From assembly GCF_015330125.1 (NCBI RefSeq), contig NZ_JADDXR010000002.1:3608685-3672684 (forward strand): a stretch of 64,000 bases of DNA, read 5' to 3'. A program made the position numbers and the translations under genes. The notes below the pieces were generated by a model that saw only the letters and a list, made by a program, of their open reading frames with translations, was not told the origin of the DNA and did not search any database. Positions 9,665-17,797 of the stretch are shown one piece after another; position 1 is the first letter of the stretch; every line of letters starts with the position of its first letter. This DNA comes from Zobellia nedashkovskayae. Its GTDB lineage: Bacteria > Bacteroidota > Bacteroidia > Flavobacteriales > Flavobacteriaceae.

Positions 9665-10033
9665 CTAGAAAATTTTTGGTAAATAGATAATACAGCCCAC
9701 AATAGTAGCGCCAATTGAAACTAGCATTACCGCTCCGGCCGCTACATCTTTTATGAAACCTATTCTCTCGTCAAATTCTGGGTGAATGAAATCACATATT
9801 TTTTCGATAGCGGTATTGGCTCCTTCAATACCGACGACTAATGAAACGGCAAAGATTTGAAAAATCCACTCCGTGGTGGATATTTCATAATAAAATCCAG
9901 CAATGGTGACCACTATAGCCAAAAACACCTGGATTTTAATACTCGCTTCGGTCTTTATTAAAAGAAGGGCTCCACGCAAAGCGAAGCCCACACTTTTTAT
10001 TCTATTTACGGCAAACGACTCTTCTTTAGGCAT
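9665..10033 (-). CDS. dgkA: Diacylglycerol/undecaprenol kinase family protein
   Basis: A 122-aa integral membrane kinase with three membrane spans. The family signature EGANTAIEKICDFIHPEFDERIGFIKDVAAGAV is visible in two parts: EGANTAIEK near residue 68 (metal and ATP site) and the IKDVAAGAV block near 94. In Proteobacteria the homologue phosphorylates diacylglycerol, in Firmicutes undecaprenol; sequence alone does not decide which. Its first codon overlaps the last codons of tpx by 8 bp, so the two are probably co-translated. The next gene downstream is an LTA-synthase-like transferase, which supports a lipid-recycling role. Confidence 0.92.
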   Translation of the reverse strand: MPKEESFAVNRIKSVGFALRGALLLIKTEASIKIQVFLAIVVTIAGFYYEISTTEWIFQIFAVSLVVGIEGANTAIEKICDFIHPEFDERIGFIKDVAAGAVMLVSIGATIVGCIIYLPKIF

Positions 10034-10532
10034 CGGCTAAAGCTTCTAGAGCTGCTTTGTAATTAGGCTCATCTACAGTTTCAGTAACTTGCTCAGAATA
10101 GATTACGTTACCAGACTCATTAAGAACGACTACAGATCTTGATAATAACGAAACTAAAGGTCCATCAGAAAAAGCAACTGCATACTCTTTTCCGAAACTA
10201 CCGTCACGAAAATCAGATAACATTTCTACATTTTCAATACCTTCTGCACCACAAAAACGAGCTTGGGCAAATGGTAAATCTTTAGAAACACATAAAACTA
10301 CAGTGTTATCTAATTCTGCAGCTTCTTTGTTGAATTGTCTAACAGATTGCGCACAAGTGCCTGTATCAACGCTAGGGAATATATTCAATACCACTCTCTT
10401 GCCTGAGTAATCAGAAAGAGATGCGGATGAAAGGTCATTTTTTGTTAATGTAAAATTAGGAGCTTTGCTTCCGTTTGCGGGTAGATTTCCTAATGTATGT
10501 ATTTCGTTTCCTTTTAAGGTTACTGTTGCCAT
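10026..10532 (-). CDS. tpx: Thiol peroxidase Tpx
   Basis: A thioredoxin-dependent atypical 2-Cys peroxiredoxin of 168 aa (normal length) that reduces hydrogen and alkyl peroxides. The peroxidatic site PSVDTGTC places Cys60, and the resolving cysteine is Cys94 in ARFCGAEG; both are in their family positions. The gene is upstream of dgkA with an 8-bp overlap. A strong terminator (10634-10689) separates it from the peroxiredoxin-thioredoxin operon, so it has its own promoter in the 100 bp ahead of the ATG, although I see no exact TAnnTTTG there. Confidence 0.97.
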   Translation of the reverse strand: MATVTLKGNEIHTLGNLPANGSKAPNFTLTKNDLSSASLSDYSGKRVVLNIFPSVDTGTCAQSVRQFNKEAAELDNTVVLCVSKDLPFAQARFCGAEGIENVEMLSDFRDGSFGKEYAVAFSDGPLVSLLSRSVVVLNESGNVIYSEQVTETVDEPNYKAALEALADA

Positions 10533-10633
10533 GATATGTTTAATTTAAATTGGACGTGAAATTATAAAATTATGAGCTAATTAAAGGTGCTCTAGAAAAG
10601 AAATATCCTTTTTAAAAATAGAAGTGACAAAAC

Positions 10634-10689
10634 AAAAAAGTGAAACAACTTTATTGATTCGGTTAAAAATCAAAAGTTATCTCACTTTT
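10634..10689 (-). terminator. Intrinsic terminator of the peroxiredoxin-thioredoxin operon
   Basis: On the minus strand a long interrupted hairpin forms: AAGTGA, a 3-nt internal loop, AACTTT and TGATT pair with AATCA, AAAGTT and TCACTT (2-nt bulge), and six T residues follow (10639 to 10634). It lies about 30 bp beyond the stop of the small hypothetical gene and closes its operon. Confidence 0.65.
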
Positions 10690-10720
10690 CGATACCTAAG
10701 TAAAAGTTTTTTCCCTAGGT

Positions 10721-10978
10721 TTATTTGTCAATGGCGCCCATTACACGCTGCATGAATTCGTTCAAAGCCTCTTTTTGAGGTTTGCCTTCTTTTATGCCTT
10801 TCTGTACTTCAAGTGCACCGTACATATTAGATATGAGTTCACCAATAACGTCAAGTTCTTCATCTTTTAAAGAAGAGACTTCGGTTAGGGCTTCTAAAGT
10901 TTCAATGGTTTCAACAATATAATCTTCGTCGTTTTCCGCAATGAAATTGGTCAAATGTTTAATTACTGGAAGCTTCAC
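10721..10978 (-). CDS. Small conserved Bacteroidota hypothetical protein
   Basis: An 85-aa acidic, all-helical, soluble protein without cysteines or signal peptide. From memory it resembles the family called DUF6952 in flavobacteria, but no function is known to me. Its start lies 20 bp inside the end of the thioredoxin gene upstream, and the peroxiredoxin gene is next in line, so translation is coupled and it probably works with the thioredoxin/peroxiredoxin pair, perhaps as an accessory or docking subunit (inference). A terminator follows about 30 bp downstream. Confidence 0.8.
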   Translation of the reverse strand: MKLPVIKHLTNFIAENDEDYIVETIETLEALTEVSSLKDEELDVIGELISNMYGALEVQKGIKEGKPQKEALNEFMQRVMGAIDK

Positions 10979-11273
10979 TGATCAATTCTTTTAGAACATC
11001 ATATTTGTTCGTTTGTACTTGATTTTTAAACTCTCCATTAGTAAAAGTAGCAAATGTAGGCAAGTTGTCTACGTTAGCTAATTTCCGGCTTTCGGGAAAT
11101 TTCTCCGCATCGGCAATCACAAAAGTAAAGTCTTCGTGGGTTGATGCCTCTTTCTTAAATTTAGGCTTCATGATACGACAGTTACCGCACCATCCTGCAG
11201 AATACTGTACAATTACATTTTTTTTGTCTGCAATGATTTCTTGCAGATTGTCTTGTTCTAATTCCAATACCAT
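10959..11273 (-). CDS. Thioredoxin-family protein
   Basis: A 104-aa thioredoxin fold with an active site W28-C29-G-N-C32 (WCGNC instead of the classical WCGPC), the conserved cis-Pro region (NLPTFATF, around residue 75) and no signal peptide, so it is cytoplasmic. The Pro-to-Asn change in the CxxC loop should alter the redox potential relative to standard thioredoxin. It is 107 bp downstream of the peroxiredoxin gene on the same strand, and the simplest role is to reduce that enzyme's disulfide. Its 3' end overlaps the small hypothetical gene. Confidence 0.93.
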   Translation of the reverse strand: MVLELEQDNLQEIIADKKNVIVQYSAGWCGNCRIMKPKFKKEASTHEDFTFVIADAEKFPESRKLANVDNLPTFATFTNGEFKNQVQTNKYDVLKELISEASSN

Positions 11274-11380
11274 AATCTATAGGTTTTAAAATTTATGAAT
11301 ATTATTCTTTAAAATGATACCGCTTGCATTTCGCTATTGCCCAATGCAAGCGGTTATCTTTTTGAATTTTTTATCTTGAA

Positions 11381-12025
11381 TTAGTTAGCGTGTGATGAAA
11401 GGTACTCAGCAACACCATTTCTATCAGCGGTCATTGCATCTTTACCTTCTTCCCAGTTTGCAGGACAAACTTCACCTTTTTCTTGTACGTGCGTATAAGC
11501 ATCAATCAAACGCAAATACTCATTTACGTTTCTGCCTAATGGCATATGGTTGATACCTTCGTGAAATACAGTACCCTCTTCATCAATAAGGTAAGTAGCA
11601 CGGTAAGTTACATTATCACCTTCAACAGTAACAACGCCAGTTTCATCATTGTACTGCTCATTAGTAATATCAAGGATACCTAACGTAGAAGAAAGGTTAC
11701 GATTGCTATCTGCCAATAGTGGGTAAGTGACACCTTCAATACCGCCATTATCTTTATCTGTGCTTAACCAAGCAAAGTGTACCTCTGCAGTATCACAAGA
11801 TGCACCAATTACCAATGTATTTCTTTTTTCGAACTCACCTAAAGCAGCTTGAAAAGCGTGTAATTCAGTTGGACAAACAAAAGTAAAATCTTTAGGGTAC
11901 CAGAAAAGAACAACTTTTTTGTTGTTTTTTTGAGCTTCTTCTAAAACGTTCAATTTGAATGTATCGCCTAAATCGTTCATCGCGTTCACACTCAGGTTTG
12001 GGAATTTTTTACCTACAAAAGCCAT
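11381..12025 (-). CDS. 2-Cys peroxiredoxin (AhpC/Prx1 type)
   Basis: A typical 2-Cys peroxiredoxin of 214 aa. The peroxidatic site is FTFVCPTEL (Cys51) and the resolving cysteine is Cys187 in GEVCPANW, followed by the C-terminal arm seen in robust, decamer-forming enzymes. It reduces peroxides in the cytoplasm. It leads an operon with the WCGNC thioredoxin and an 85-aa hypothetical protein. The 230 bp upstream hold an exact -7 element (12063-12070). I prefer the general name to ahpC, because no ahpF is adjacent. Confidence 0.96.
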   Translation of the reverse strand: MAFVGKKFPNLSVNAMNDLGDTFKLNVLEEAQKNNKKVVLFWYPKDFTFVCPTELHAFQAALGEFEKRNTLVIGASCDTAEVHFAWLSTDKDNGGIEGVTYPLLADSNRNLSSTLGILDITNEQYNDETGVVTVEGDNVTYRATYLIDEEGTVFHEGINHMPLGRNVNEYLRLIDAYTHVQEKGEVCPANWEEGKDAMTADRNGVAEYLSSHAN

Positions 12026-12062
12026 ATTATTTATTTTTTAAAGTTTATTATCAATTTCAATA

Positions 12063-12070
12063 CAAAATTA
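12063..12070 (-). promoter_or_regulatory. Candidate -7 promoter element of the peroxiredoxin operon
   Basis: The minus strand reads TAATTTTG, an exact TAnnTTTG match, about 38 bp upstream of the peroxiredoxin ATG, which gives a leader of about 30 nt. No clear -33 element is seen. Confidence 0.45.
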
Positions 12071-12256
12071 CATTCAATATTGTCGTAGACCATATAATCG
12101 GTATTTAAAAAATTGATAGGAGAATAACTATTGTAGATGCTCCTTAGTACATCCACATTTTGTTGTTAAATCGATAAAAAGCGAACATGAAAATTGACTA
12201 ATCCACAGTGTGGCGGCTAGGAATTTTGATATTCTTAATTAATAGTTTTGAGAAAT

Positions 12257-13759
12257 TTAAATTTCTTTATGAGAAGAAGTATTTTTGGTGGTCAATTGCT
12301 TGATTTTAATGTGTAAGGCGGCAAAAATGAGGGTCATTATAGGGCTTAACCAGTTAAATACGGCGAACAATGCATATTCTGCCGTTCCTACTCCCAAAAC
12401 ACTACTGTGGTAGGCACCACAAGTGTTCCAAGGCACAAGAACGGAGGTTACCGTACCGGAATCCTCTAAGGTCCTGCTTAAGTTTTCTGGAGCTAAATTT
12501 CTATCTGCATAAGCTTTACTGAACATTTTTCCCGGAACTACAATAGCAAGATATTGATCAGAGGCCGTAATGTTTAAAGCTAAACAGCTTCCTACTGTAC
12601 TTGCAAAAAGACCGAACGTAGTTTTTGCCATTTTCAACAATGATTTGGTAATGCGGTCCAGAGCTCCAATACCATCCATAATTCCGCCAAAAACCATGGC
12701 ACATACAATAAGCCAAATAGTACCCATCATCCCGGCCATTCCTTTTGCAGAAAATAAATCGTTTAGCGCTAAATTATCTGTGGGTACCGAAGTTTGAACC
12801 GTTATGGCAGTTAGTATTCCTTCGTAACCTGATCTAAAAGTGAGTTCTTTAGCTTCGGTGATACCAGCTACGACATCAGGTTGAAAAATTAGAGCGAATA
12901 CAGCTCCTAATAAAGTTCCTATTAATAAGGCGGCCAATGGAGGTGTTTTTTTAATAATAAGTACAACAACTACTATTGGTACAAGAAAAAGCCAAGGTGT
13001 AATTGTAAAAGCCGAATTAATAGAAGTTAAGATAGATTCTATATCTGCCGAGCCTTTTGTTTCTATGGTAAATCCTAAAATTATAAAGAATATTAAAGTA
13101 ATGCTTATGGTAGGAACCGTAGTGTATAGCATGTATTTAATATGATCAAAAAGCTCACCACCTGCCATAGCGGGTGCTAAATTGGTAGTATCGCTAAGGG
13201 GAGAAAGTTTATCTCCAAAATAAGCACCGGACAATACTGCTCCAGCAGTCATGCCTAAAGATATGCCTAGCGCTTCGCCAATACCGATCAAAGCTATACC
13301 CACCGTGGCGGAAGTAGTCCAGCTACTACCTGTGGCAATAGATATAATGGCACATATAACAACACAGGCCGCAAGAAATATGGTAGGGTTTAAAACTTGA
13401 AGCCCGTAGTAAATCATTGCGGGAATGATGCCGCTAATTAACCATGAGCCTGCTAAAGCACCTACCATTAACAAAATAAGTAAAGCTCCAGTAGTAGATT
13501 TAAGGTTTTCTGCAACCTCGGCCATCATTTGCTTGTAAGGCACCTTGTTGAATGTCCCAACAATAGCAGCGACAGCGCCTCCTAGTAAAAGAATGAATTG
13601 GTTAGAGCCACTAAGTGCGTCGTCTCCAAAAACATAAACATTGTAGGCCAGCATAGCTACAAGGGCTATTACAGGGGTTAGTGCTTCCCAGATATTTAAT
13701 TCTCTGTTTTTAACGATGTTTTCGTTTTCTCTGTGCTCCCCTGAATTTTTGCTTGTCAT
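12257..13759 (-). CDS. nhaC: Na+/H+ antiporter NhaC family protein
   Basis: A 500-aa polytopic inner-membrane protein with about eleven hydrophobic segments starting at residue 23, after a short polar N-terminus. Conserved NhaC-family stretches are visible: ATGSSWTTSATVGIALIG (about 145-160), SGAYFGDKLSPLSDTTNLAP (about 180-200, with the acidic residue expected for ion exchange) and GTVTSVLVPWNTCGAY near the C-terminus. It would exchange external H+ for internal Na+ and fits a marine organism. It is a single gene, flanked by the divergent lpdA and the peroxiredoxin operon. Related NhaC-type proteins can also carry amino acids or malate/lactate, so the substrate is not certain. Confidence 0.9.
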   Translation of the reverse strand: MTSKNSGEHRENENIVKNRELNIWEALTPVIALVAMLAYNVYVFGDDALSGSNQFILLLGGAVAAIVGTFNKVPYKQMMAEVAENLKSTTGALLILLMVGALAGSWLISGIIPAMIYYGLQVLNPTIFLAACVVICAIISIATGSSWTTSATVGIALIGIGEALGISLGMTAGAVLSGAYFGDKLSPLSDTTNLAPAMAGGELFDHIKYMLYTTVPTISITLIFFIILGFTIETKGSADIESILTSINSAFTITPWLFLVPIVVVVLIIKKTPPLAALLIGTLLGAVFALIFQPDVVAGITEAKELTFRSGYEGILTAITVQTSVPTDNLALNDLFSAKGMAGMMGTIWLIVCAMVFGGIMDGIGALDRITKSLLKMAKTTFGLFASTVGSCLALNITASDQYLAIVVPGKMFSKAYADRNLAPENLSRTLEDSGTVTSVLVPWNTCGAYHSSVLGVGTAEYALFAVFNWLSPIMTLIFAALHIKIKQLTTKNTSSHKEI

Positions 13760-13858
13760 TAATTGCGGTTTAGCTATTGGGTAATATTACAATTTTGATA
13801 GGGTTTGTGCAACTTTTGTATAAATTGATAAAGGTGGGCTCAAACCGGAAAATAGTGT

Positions 13859-13866
13859 TAATTTTG
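13859..13866 (+). promoter_or_regulatory. Candidate -7 promoter element of lpdA
   Basis: TAATTTTG matches TAnnTTTG exactly, 25 bp before the lpdA ATG. The predicted leader would be about 20 nt. A -33 element is not obvious. Confidence 0.45.
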
Positions 13867-13891
13867 TAAGATAAATTCAAAGAAAATTTTT

Positions 13892-15298
13892 ATGAGTTCA
13901 TACGATGTAGCCATTATTGGCTCAGGACCAGGAGGATATGTATCAGCAATTCGTTGTGCACAGTTGGGATTGAAAACGGCAATAATCGAAAAATACAGCA
14001 CTTTAGGTGGAACATGTCTTAATGTGGGTTGTATACCTTCTAAGGCTTTATTGGATTCTTCCCATCATTACGAAGATGCCATCAAGCATTTTGCAGAACA
14101 CGGAATTGATATTCCGGGCGAAATAAAGGTAAATCTAGAACAGATGATTGCTAGAAAAGCGGCTGTTGTAAAGCAGACGTGTGATGGAGTTAAGTTTTTG
14201 ATGGACAAAAACAAAATAGAGGTTTTTGAAGGATTGGGTAGTTTTAAAGATGCTACGCATATCAACATCAAAAAGAACGATGGGAGTACAGAAACTATTG
14301 AAGCTAAGAATATTATAATAGCTACAGGAAGTAAGCCTTCATCATTGCCTTTCATTAAAATAGATAAAGAACGCATTATAACTTCTACTGAGGCTTTAAC
14401 CTTAAAAGAGATACCAAAACATCTTATTATTATAGGTGGAGGAGTTATTGGTTTAGAGCTTGGACAGGTTTACAAACGCCTTGGTGCCGATGTTACTGTG
14501 GTTGAGTATATGGATCGTATCATCCCTACAATGGACGCTTCACTTTCTAAGGAACTGACTAAAGTTTTAAAGAAACAGAAGGTTAAATTTAACCTTTCTA
14601 GTAAAGTAAAATCTGTAGAAAGAAAAGGCAATGAAGTTATTGTTAAGGCCGATGATAAAAAAGGTAAAGAGATAGAGCTGAAAGGTGATTACTGCCTTGT
14701 TGCTGTAGGTAGAAAGCCTTATACTGATGGTTTGAATGTTGAATCTGCCGGTGTTAAATTGGATGCAAGAGGTAAAGTTGAGGTTAATGATCATTTACAA
14801 ACGTCAACTTCAAATATCTACGCTATTGGAGACGTTGTTCGTGGCGCTATGTTAGCTCATAAGGCCGAAGAAGAAGGAACTATGGTTGCTGAGCAGTTAG
14901 CAGGTCAAAAACCGCATATTGATTATAACTTGATTCCAGGTGTAGTATACACGTGGCCAGAAGTTGCTTCTGTTGGTAAGACGGAAGAAGAATTGAAAGA
15001 AGCCGGTATTGAATATAAAGTTGGTCAATTTCCAATGCGTGCATTAGGTCGCTCTCGTGCTAGCATGGATTTAGACGGATTCGTAAAAATGTTAGCTGAT
15101 AAGAAAACGGATGAAGTTTTAGGAGTTCACATGATTGGAGCTCGTAGTGCAGATTTAATCGCAGAAGCCGTTACTGCAATGGAATTCCGTGCATCTGCTG
15201 AAGATATCTCAAGAATGAGTCATGCACACCCCACTTTTGCTGAAGCGGTAAAAGAAGCGGCACTTGCCGCTACGGAAGATCGTGCGCTGCATATCTAG
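13892..15298 (+). CDS. lpdA: Dihydrolipoyl dehydrogenase
   Basis: The E3 flavoenzyme that reoxidises lipoyl groups of the pyruvate, 2-oxoglutarate and branched-chain 2-oxoacid dehydrogenase complexes. FAD-binding GSGPGG (10-15), the redox-active disulfide GGTCLNVGC (Cys42, Cys47), the NAD-binding GGGVIGLELG block (about 185) and the C-terminal HAHPTFAE catalytic dyad (His446, Glu451) are all present. The length of 468 aa is standard. It is a single gene with its own promoter candidate and a bidirectional terminator immediately after the stop; the E1/E2 genes of its complexes are elsewhere. Confidence 0.98.
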   Translation: MSSYDVAIIGSGPGGYVSAIRCAQLGLKTAIIEKYSTLGGTCLNVGCIPSKALLDSSHHYEDAIKHFAEHGIDIPGEIKVNLEQMIARKAAVVKQTCDGVKFLMDKNKIEVFEGLGSFKDATHINIKKNDGSTETIEAKNIIIATGSKPSSLPFIKIDKERIITSTEALTLKEIPKHLIIIGGGVIGLELGQVYKRLGADVTVVEYMDRIIPTMDASLSKELTKVLKKQKVKFNLSSKVKSVERKGNEVIVKADDKKGKEIELKGDYCLVAVGRKPYTDGLNVESAGVKLDARGKVEVNDHLQTSTSNIYAIGDVVRGAMLAHKAEEEGTMVAEQLAGQKPHIDYNLIPGVVYTWPEVASVGKTEEELKEAGIEYKVGQFPMRALGRSRASMDLDGFVKMLADKKTDEVLGVHMIGARSADLIAEAVTAMEFRASAEDISRMSHAHPTFAEAVKEAALAATEDRALHI

Positions 15299-15313
15299 GC
15301 CTTAAAATAGTAT

Positions 15314-15355
15314 TATAAAAAAAATCCCGTCTAATTAAGACGGGATTTTTTTTGT
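15314..15355. terminator. Bidirectional intrinsic terminator between lpdA and the CDGSH gene
   Basis: CCCGTCT (15326-15332), a 5-nt loop and AGACGGG (15338-15344), extended by flanking A/T pairs, with T runs on both strands. It serves the two convergent genes. Confidence 0.92.
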
Positions 15356-15356
15356 T

Positions 15357-15587
15357 TTAGTTGTTGTGACTTCCGTCGCAATAAGGAGGGTTGTTCGTTA
15401 GTTTGCAGGTGCAAATCCTAGCTTCTTTGTCTTCATCTACTTGAAAAACTAAAGAACCTGGTTTGCCATACTGTTTGTGGGAACCGTCACAAAAAACGTT
15501 TGTTTCCGAATGACCACAGGTGCACCATGCGTATCTTTTGTCTTTTTCTAATGCTACTTTAACGGGGGTAAACTTTTTATCACTCAT
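15357..15587 (-). CDS. CDGSH iron-sulfur domain protein with two clusters
   Basis: A 76-aa protein made of two CDGSH motifs. The first has Cys22, Cys24, Cys33 and His37 (CTCGHSETNVFCDGSH), the second Cys59, Cys61, Cys70 and His74 (CTCKLTNNPPYCDGSH). Each three-Cys, one-His set binds a [2Fe-2S] cluster in mitoNEET-type proteins. There is no membrane segment, so it is soluble. Bacterial tandem-CDGSH proteins are thought to act in iron-sulfur or redox transfer, but the partner is unknown. It is a single gene, convergent with lpdA. Confidence 0.93.
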   Translation of the reverse strand: MSDKKFTPVKVALEKDKRYAWCTCGHSETNVFCDGSHKQYGKPGSLVFQVDEDKEARICTCKLTNNPPYCDGSHNN

Positions 15588-15853
15588 GTTCGCTATCGCT
15601 TTATTTTTAGTTGAAAAGGCTAAAAATAAATGAATCCAGTGAATGGTTCATGTTTGAGTACTTATTTTGACTCAGTCCTAATAACAGGAATTGATCAAAC
15701 CATTTACTTTTTGCAACCTAAAAAGACATAGGTGAAGGTTGTATGTATAGGTTTTGTTCAAATTTTAGTGATTACTAATTTCACGAAGTGTAAATATCCC
15801 GTATTCTGTAGGTAGGATTTTTATGTGATATTATTTTGCAATTGACTATTGGG

Positions 15854-17038
15854 TTAGTTTTTGGCCCGACTAACTTTTCTTAGTAATCTAAAAAACCGAC
15901 TTTTTCCAATTTGAAAAATACCTAGAGAGAAAACCTCTATTTTGACGAACACAAATTTAACAGTGGTTGCAATTCTTAATTTTATGATTTCTTTATTGTC
16001 CTCATATTTAAGAGCGGAAAAGGTACATACAATCATAAAGATTAGAGCTCCCGGAATGGCAACGGCAGGAGTAAGGGAATGATGAAAAAACCGATACAGA
16101 CCTAGTCCGGTGAAAGAACCATATAGAATCATAAAATGTACGATGTAGATGGAAAGCGTGCTCTGTCCCATTTTAAGTACTGTACTGTTTTTAAGCAAAC
16201 CTCTTAGGAGCATAAAAACACTGAAAACAAGTAAAACATCACCTAATCTTATAATTAAGTAATTGTTAAAGTAAATATTCGCAAATAACTGTATTTCGGT
16301 CAATTGTGAAATGTATAAAAACAAATCAGATGAATAGGCAATGAGTGTGGCTCCGGTTATAGCGAAAAGTGGTATAGCAACAGTATATAGATGTTTAAAA
16401 TTTTTGAATTTCGTAAAAACTACTGATAAGAATCCTCCAAATGCAGCATAACCAAACCATGGAATAATGGTAAAAACAGAACCATTGCTTTTAGTTAGGT
16501 AATTGGCAAATGCATCTGGTAAAAATGTAAAGCCCCAGTTTTTGTAACTAGGTTCAAAAAGAAATAATAAAACGGTAATGCTTAAGAGGGCTGTTGGAAA
16601 AAGAAACTTCTTTCGTTTTTGAGCGAGTAAGTATATACCAATAATGCCTAATAGAGAAAGGCCAATACAATGCAATACATCAACTAAATAAAAAGAATCG
16701 TAAATCTTACCTTGCAAGAGTCCAAAAAGGTCCATTCGCAACAGGTAGCCAATAAAAAGAAGCTCAAGGCCTCGTTTCACTCCTTTTTTAACCCTTGGGT
16801 TCTGCAGACCGGTTTTGTCTCCTTTAGTTAAAAGAAAGGTAAATATAAAGCCAGAAACCGTAAAGAATACGGGGGCTGTAATGCCTCTAAAGTATTTCCA
16901 AATAGAGAAAGCTACACTGCTGCCATCTCTAAAAGCAGTATCTAGAAGTCCATCTATAAAATGCCCTTGTAGCATCATAAGAATGGCCCATGCTCGCATG
17001 GCATCAATAAAGTATAGCCTTGTTGTCTTGTTTTCCAC
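15854..17038 (-). CDS. Heparan-alpha-glucosaminide N-acetyltransferase-like (DUF1624) membrane protein
   Basis: A polytopic inner-membrane protein with about ten spans. The N-terminus TRLYFIDAMRAWAILMMLQGHFIDG carries the family's Asp-Arg and His residues, and the APVFFTVSGF stretch follows. This matches the DUF1624/HGSNAT-cat group, related to the acyltransferase-3 fold, which moves acyl groups across the membrane onto sugars. No ATG is available at the N-terminus: the frame can start at GTG (17038, chosen because it leaves a short polar tail before the motif) or TTG (17053). It is a single gene, divergent from the FMN reductase gene. The acyl acceptor is unknown. Confidence 0.82.
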   Translation of the reverse strand: MENKTTRLYFIDAMRAWAILMMLQGHFIDGLLDTAFRDGSSVAFSIWKYFRGITAPVFFTVSGFIFTFLLTKGDKTGLQNPRVKKGVKRGLELLFIGYLLRMDLFGLLQGKIYDSFYLVDVLHCIGLSLLGIIGIYLLAQKRKKFLFPTALLSITVLLFLFEPSYKNWGFTFLPDAFANYLTKSNGSVFTIIPWFGYAAFGGFLSVVFTKFKNFKHLYTVAIPLFAITGATLIAYSSDLFLYISQLTEIQLFANIYFNNYLIIRLGDVLLVFSVFMLLRGLLKNSTVLKMGQSTLSIYIVHFMILYGSFTGLGLYRFFHHSLTPAVAIPGALIFMIVCTFSALKYEDNKEIIKLRIATTVKFVFVKIEVFSLGIFQIGKSRFFRLLRKVSRAKN

Positions 17039-17251
17039 TGGTGATGATATCAAAAGTTGGCAAAAGCATCATTAAAACTCAAAACATTACACTTTAGTAC
17101 GTATATCATACATCCTTTTAAGTGTGCTTAATAAAAATAACCATCTTATATACTTGTAATACAGTTAGTTTGGATGTTTTCGCTGCAAAATTAGCCAAAA
17201 TACTCGCAATTCAACTCTATTTGCTATATTTTCGCTAAAACACATCTTGTT

Positions 17252-17785
17252 ATGGCTTCAATATTGGCATTTGCTGGAAGTAATTCTTCTAAATCAATTA
17301 ATTATCAATTGGTAAAACATACGGTTTCTCTTATTGAGGGGGATAAAATTCAATTATTGAACATGGCTAATTTCCCTTTTCCTATGTTTAGTGAGGACTA
17401 CGAGAGAGAAAACGGCTATTCGAATTCATTGATAGAGCTCAAAAATGATATAGTTAAGGCAGATGGTATTATTATTTCTGTAAATGAGCATAATAGTGGG
17501 CCTTCAGCTTATTTTAAAAATTTAACCGATTGGTTATCACGTGTTGAGCGTAAATTTCTAGATGGTAAACCTGTGCTGTTAATGTCTACTTCCGGTGGGC
17601 AAAGAGGTGGTATAAGTGCTTTGGAAGCCACGGCAAATGTAATTCCACGATTTGGTGCTCAAGTAGCGGCAACTTTTTCTTTGCCTTATTTTCAAGAAAA
17701 TTTTACAGTAGGAGAAGGAATCATCGATAAGGAGCTTGCTAAGGCTCATCGTGCTGCATTAGACCAATTTTTAAGTAAACTATAA
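17252..17785 (+). CDS. NADPH-dependent FMN reductase-like flavoprotein
   Basis: A 177-aa flavodoxin-like fold. The N-terminal GSNSSKSINYQLV phosphate loop binds FMN, and the segment EHNSGPSAYFKNLTDWLSR and the STSGGQRGG loop are typical of the azoreductase/chromate-reductase (ArsH/YieF) group that reduces quinones or other acceptors with NAD(P)H. It is the first gene of a run with pabB (stop to TTG only 12 bp), tilS and dsbD. The physiological acceptor is not known. Confidence 0.9.
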   Translation: MASILAFAGSNSSKSINYQLVKHTVSLIEGDKIQLLNMANFPFPMFSEDYERENGYSNSLIELKNDIVKADGIIISVNEHNSGPSAYFKNLTDWLSRVERKFLDGKPVLLMSTSGGQRGGISALEATANVIPRFGAQVAATFSLPYFQENFTVGEGIIDKELAKAHRAALDQFLSKL

Positions 17786-17797
17786 AGCTTCCGCCAC

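Noticed and set aside
12110..12135. ATAG-N8-CTAT near the peroxiredoxin promoter, like an OxyR half site
   Set aside because: The spacing is 8 rather than 7, only one dyad of 4 bp is present, and the second half site is missing.
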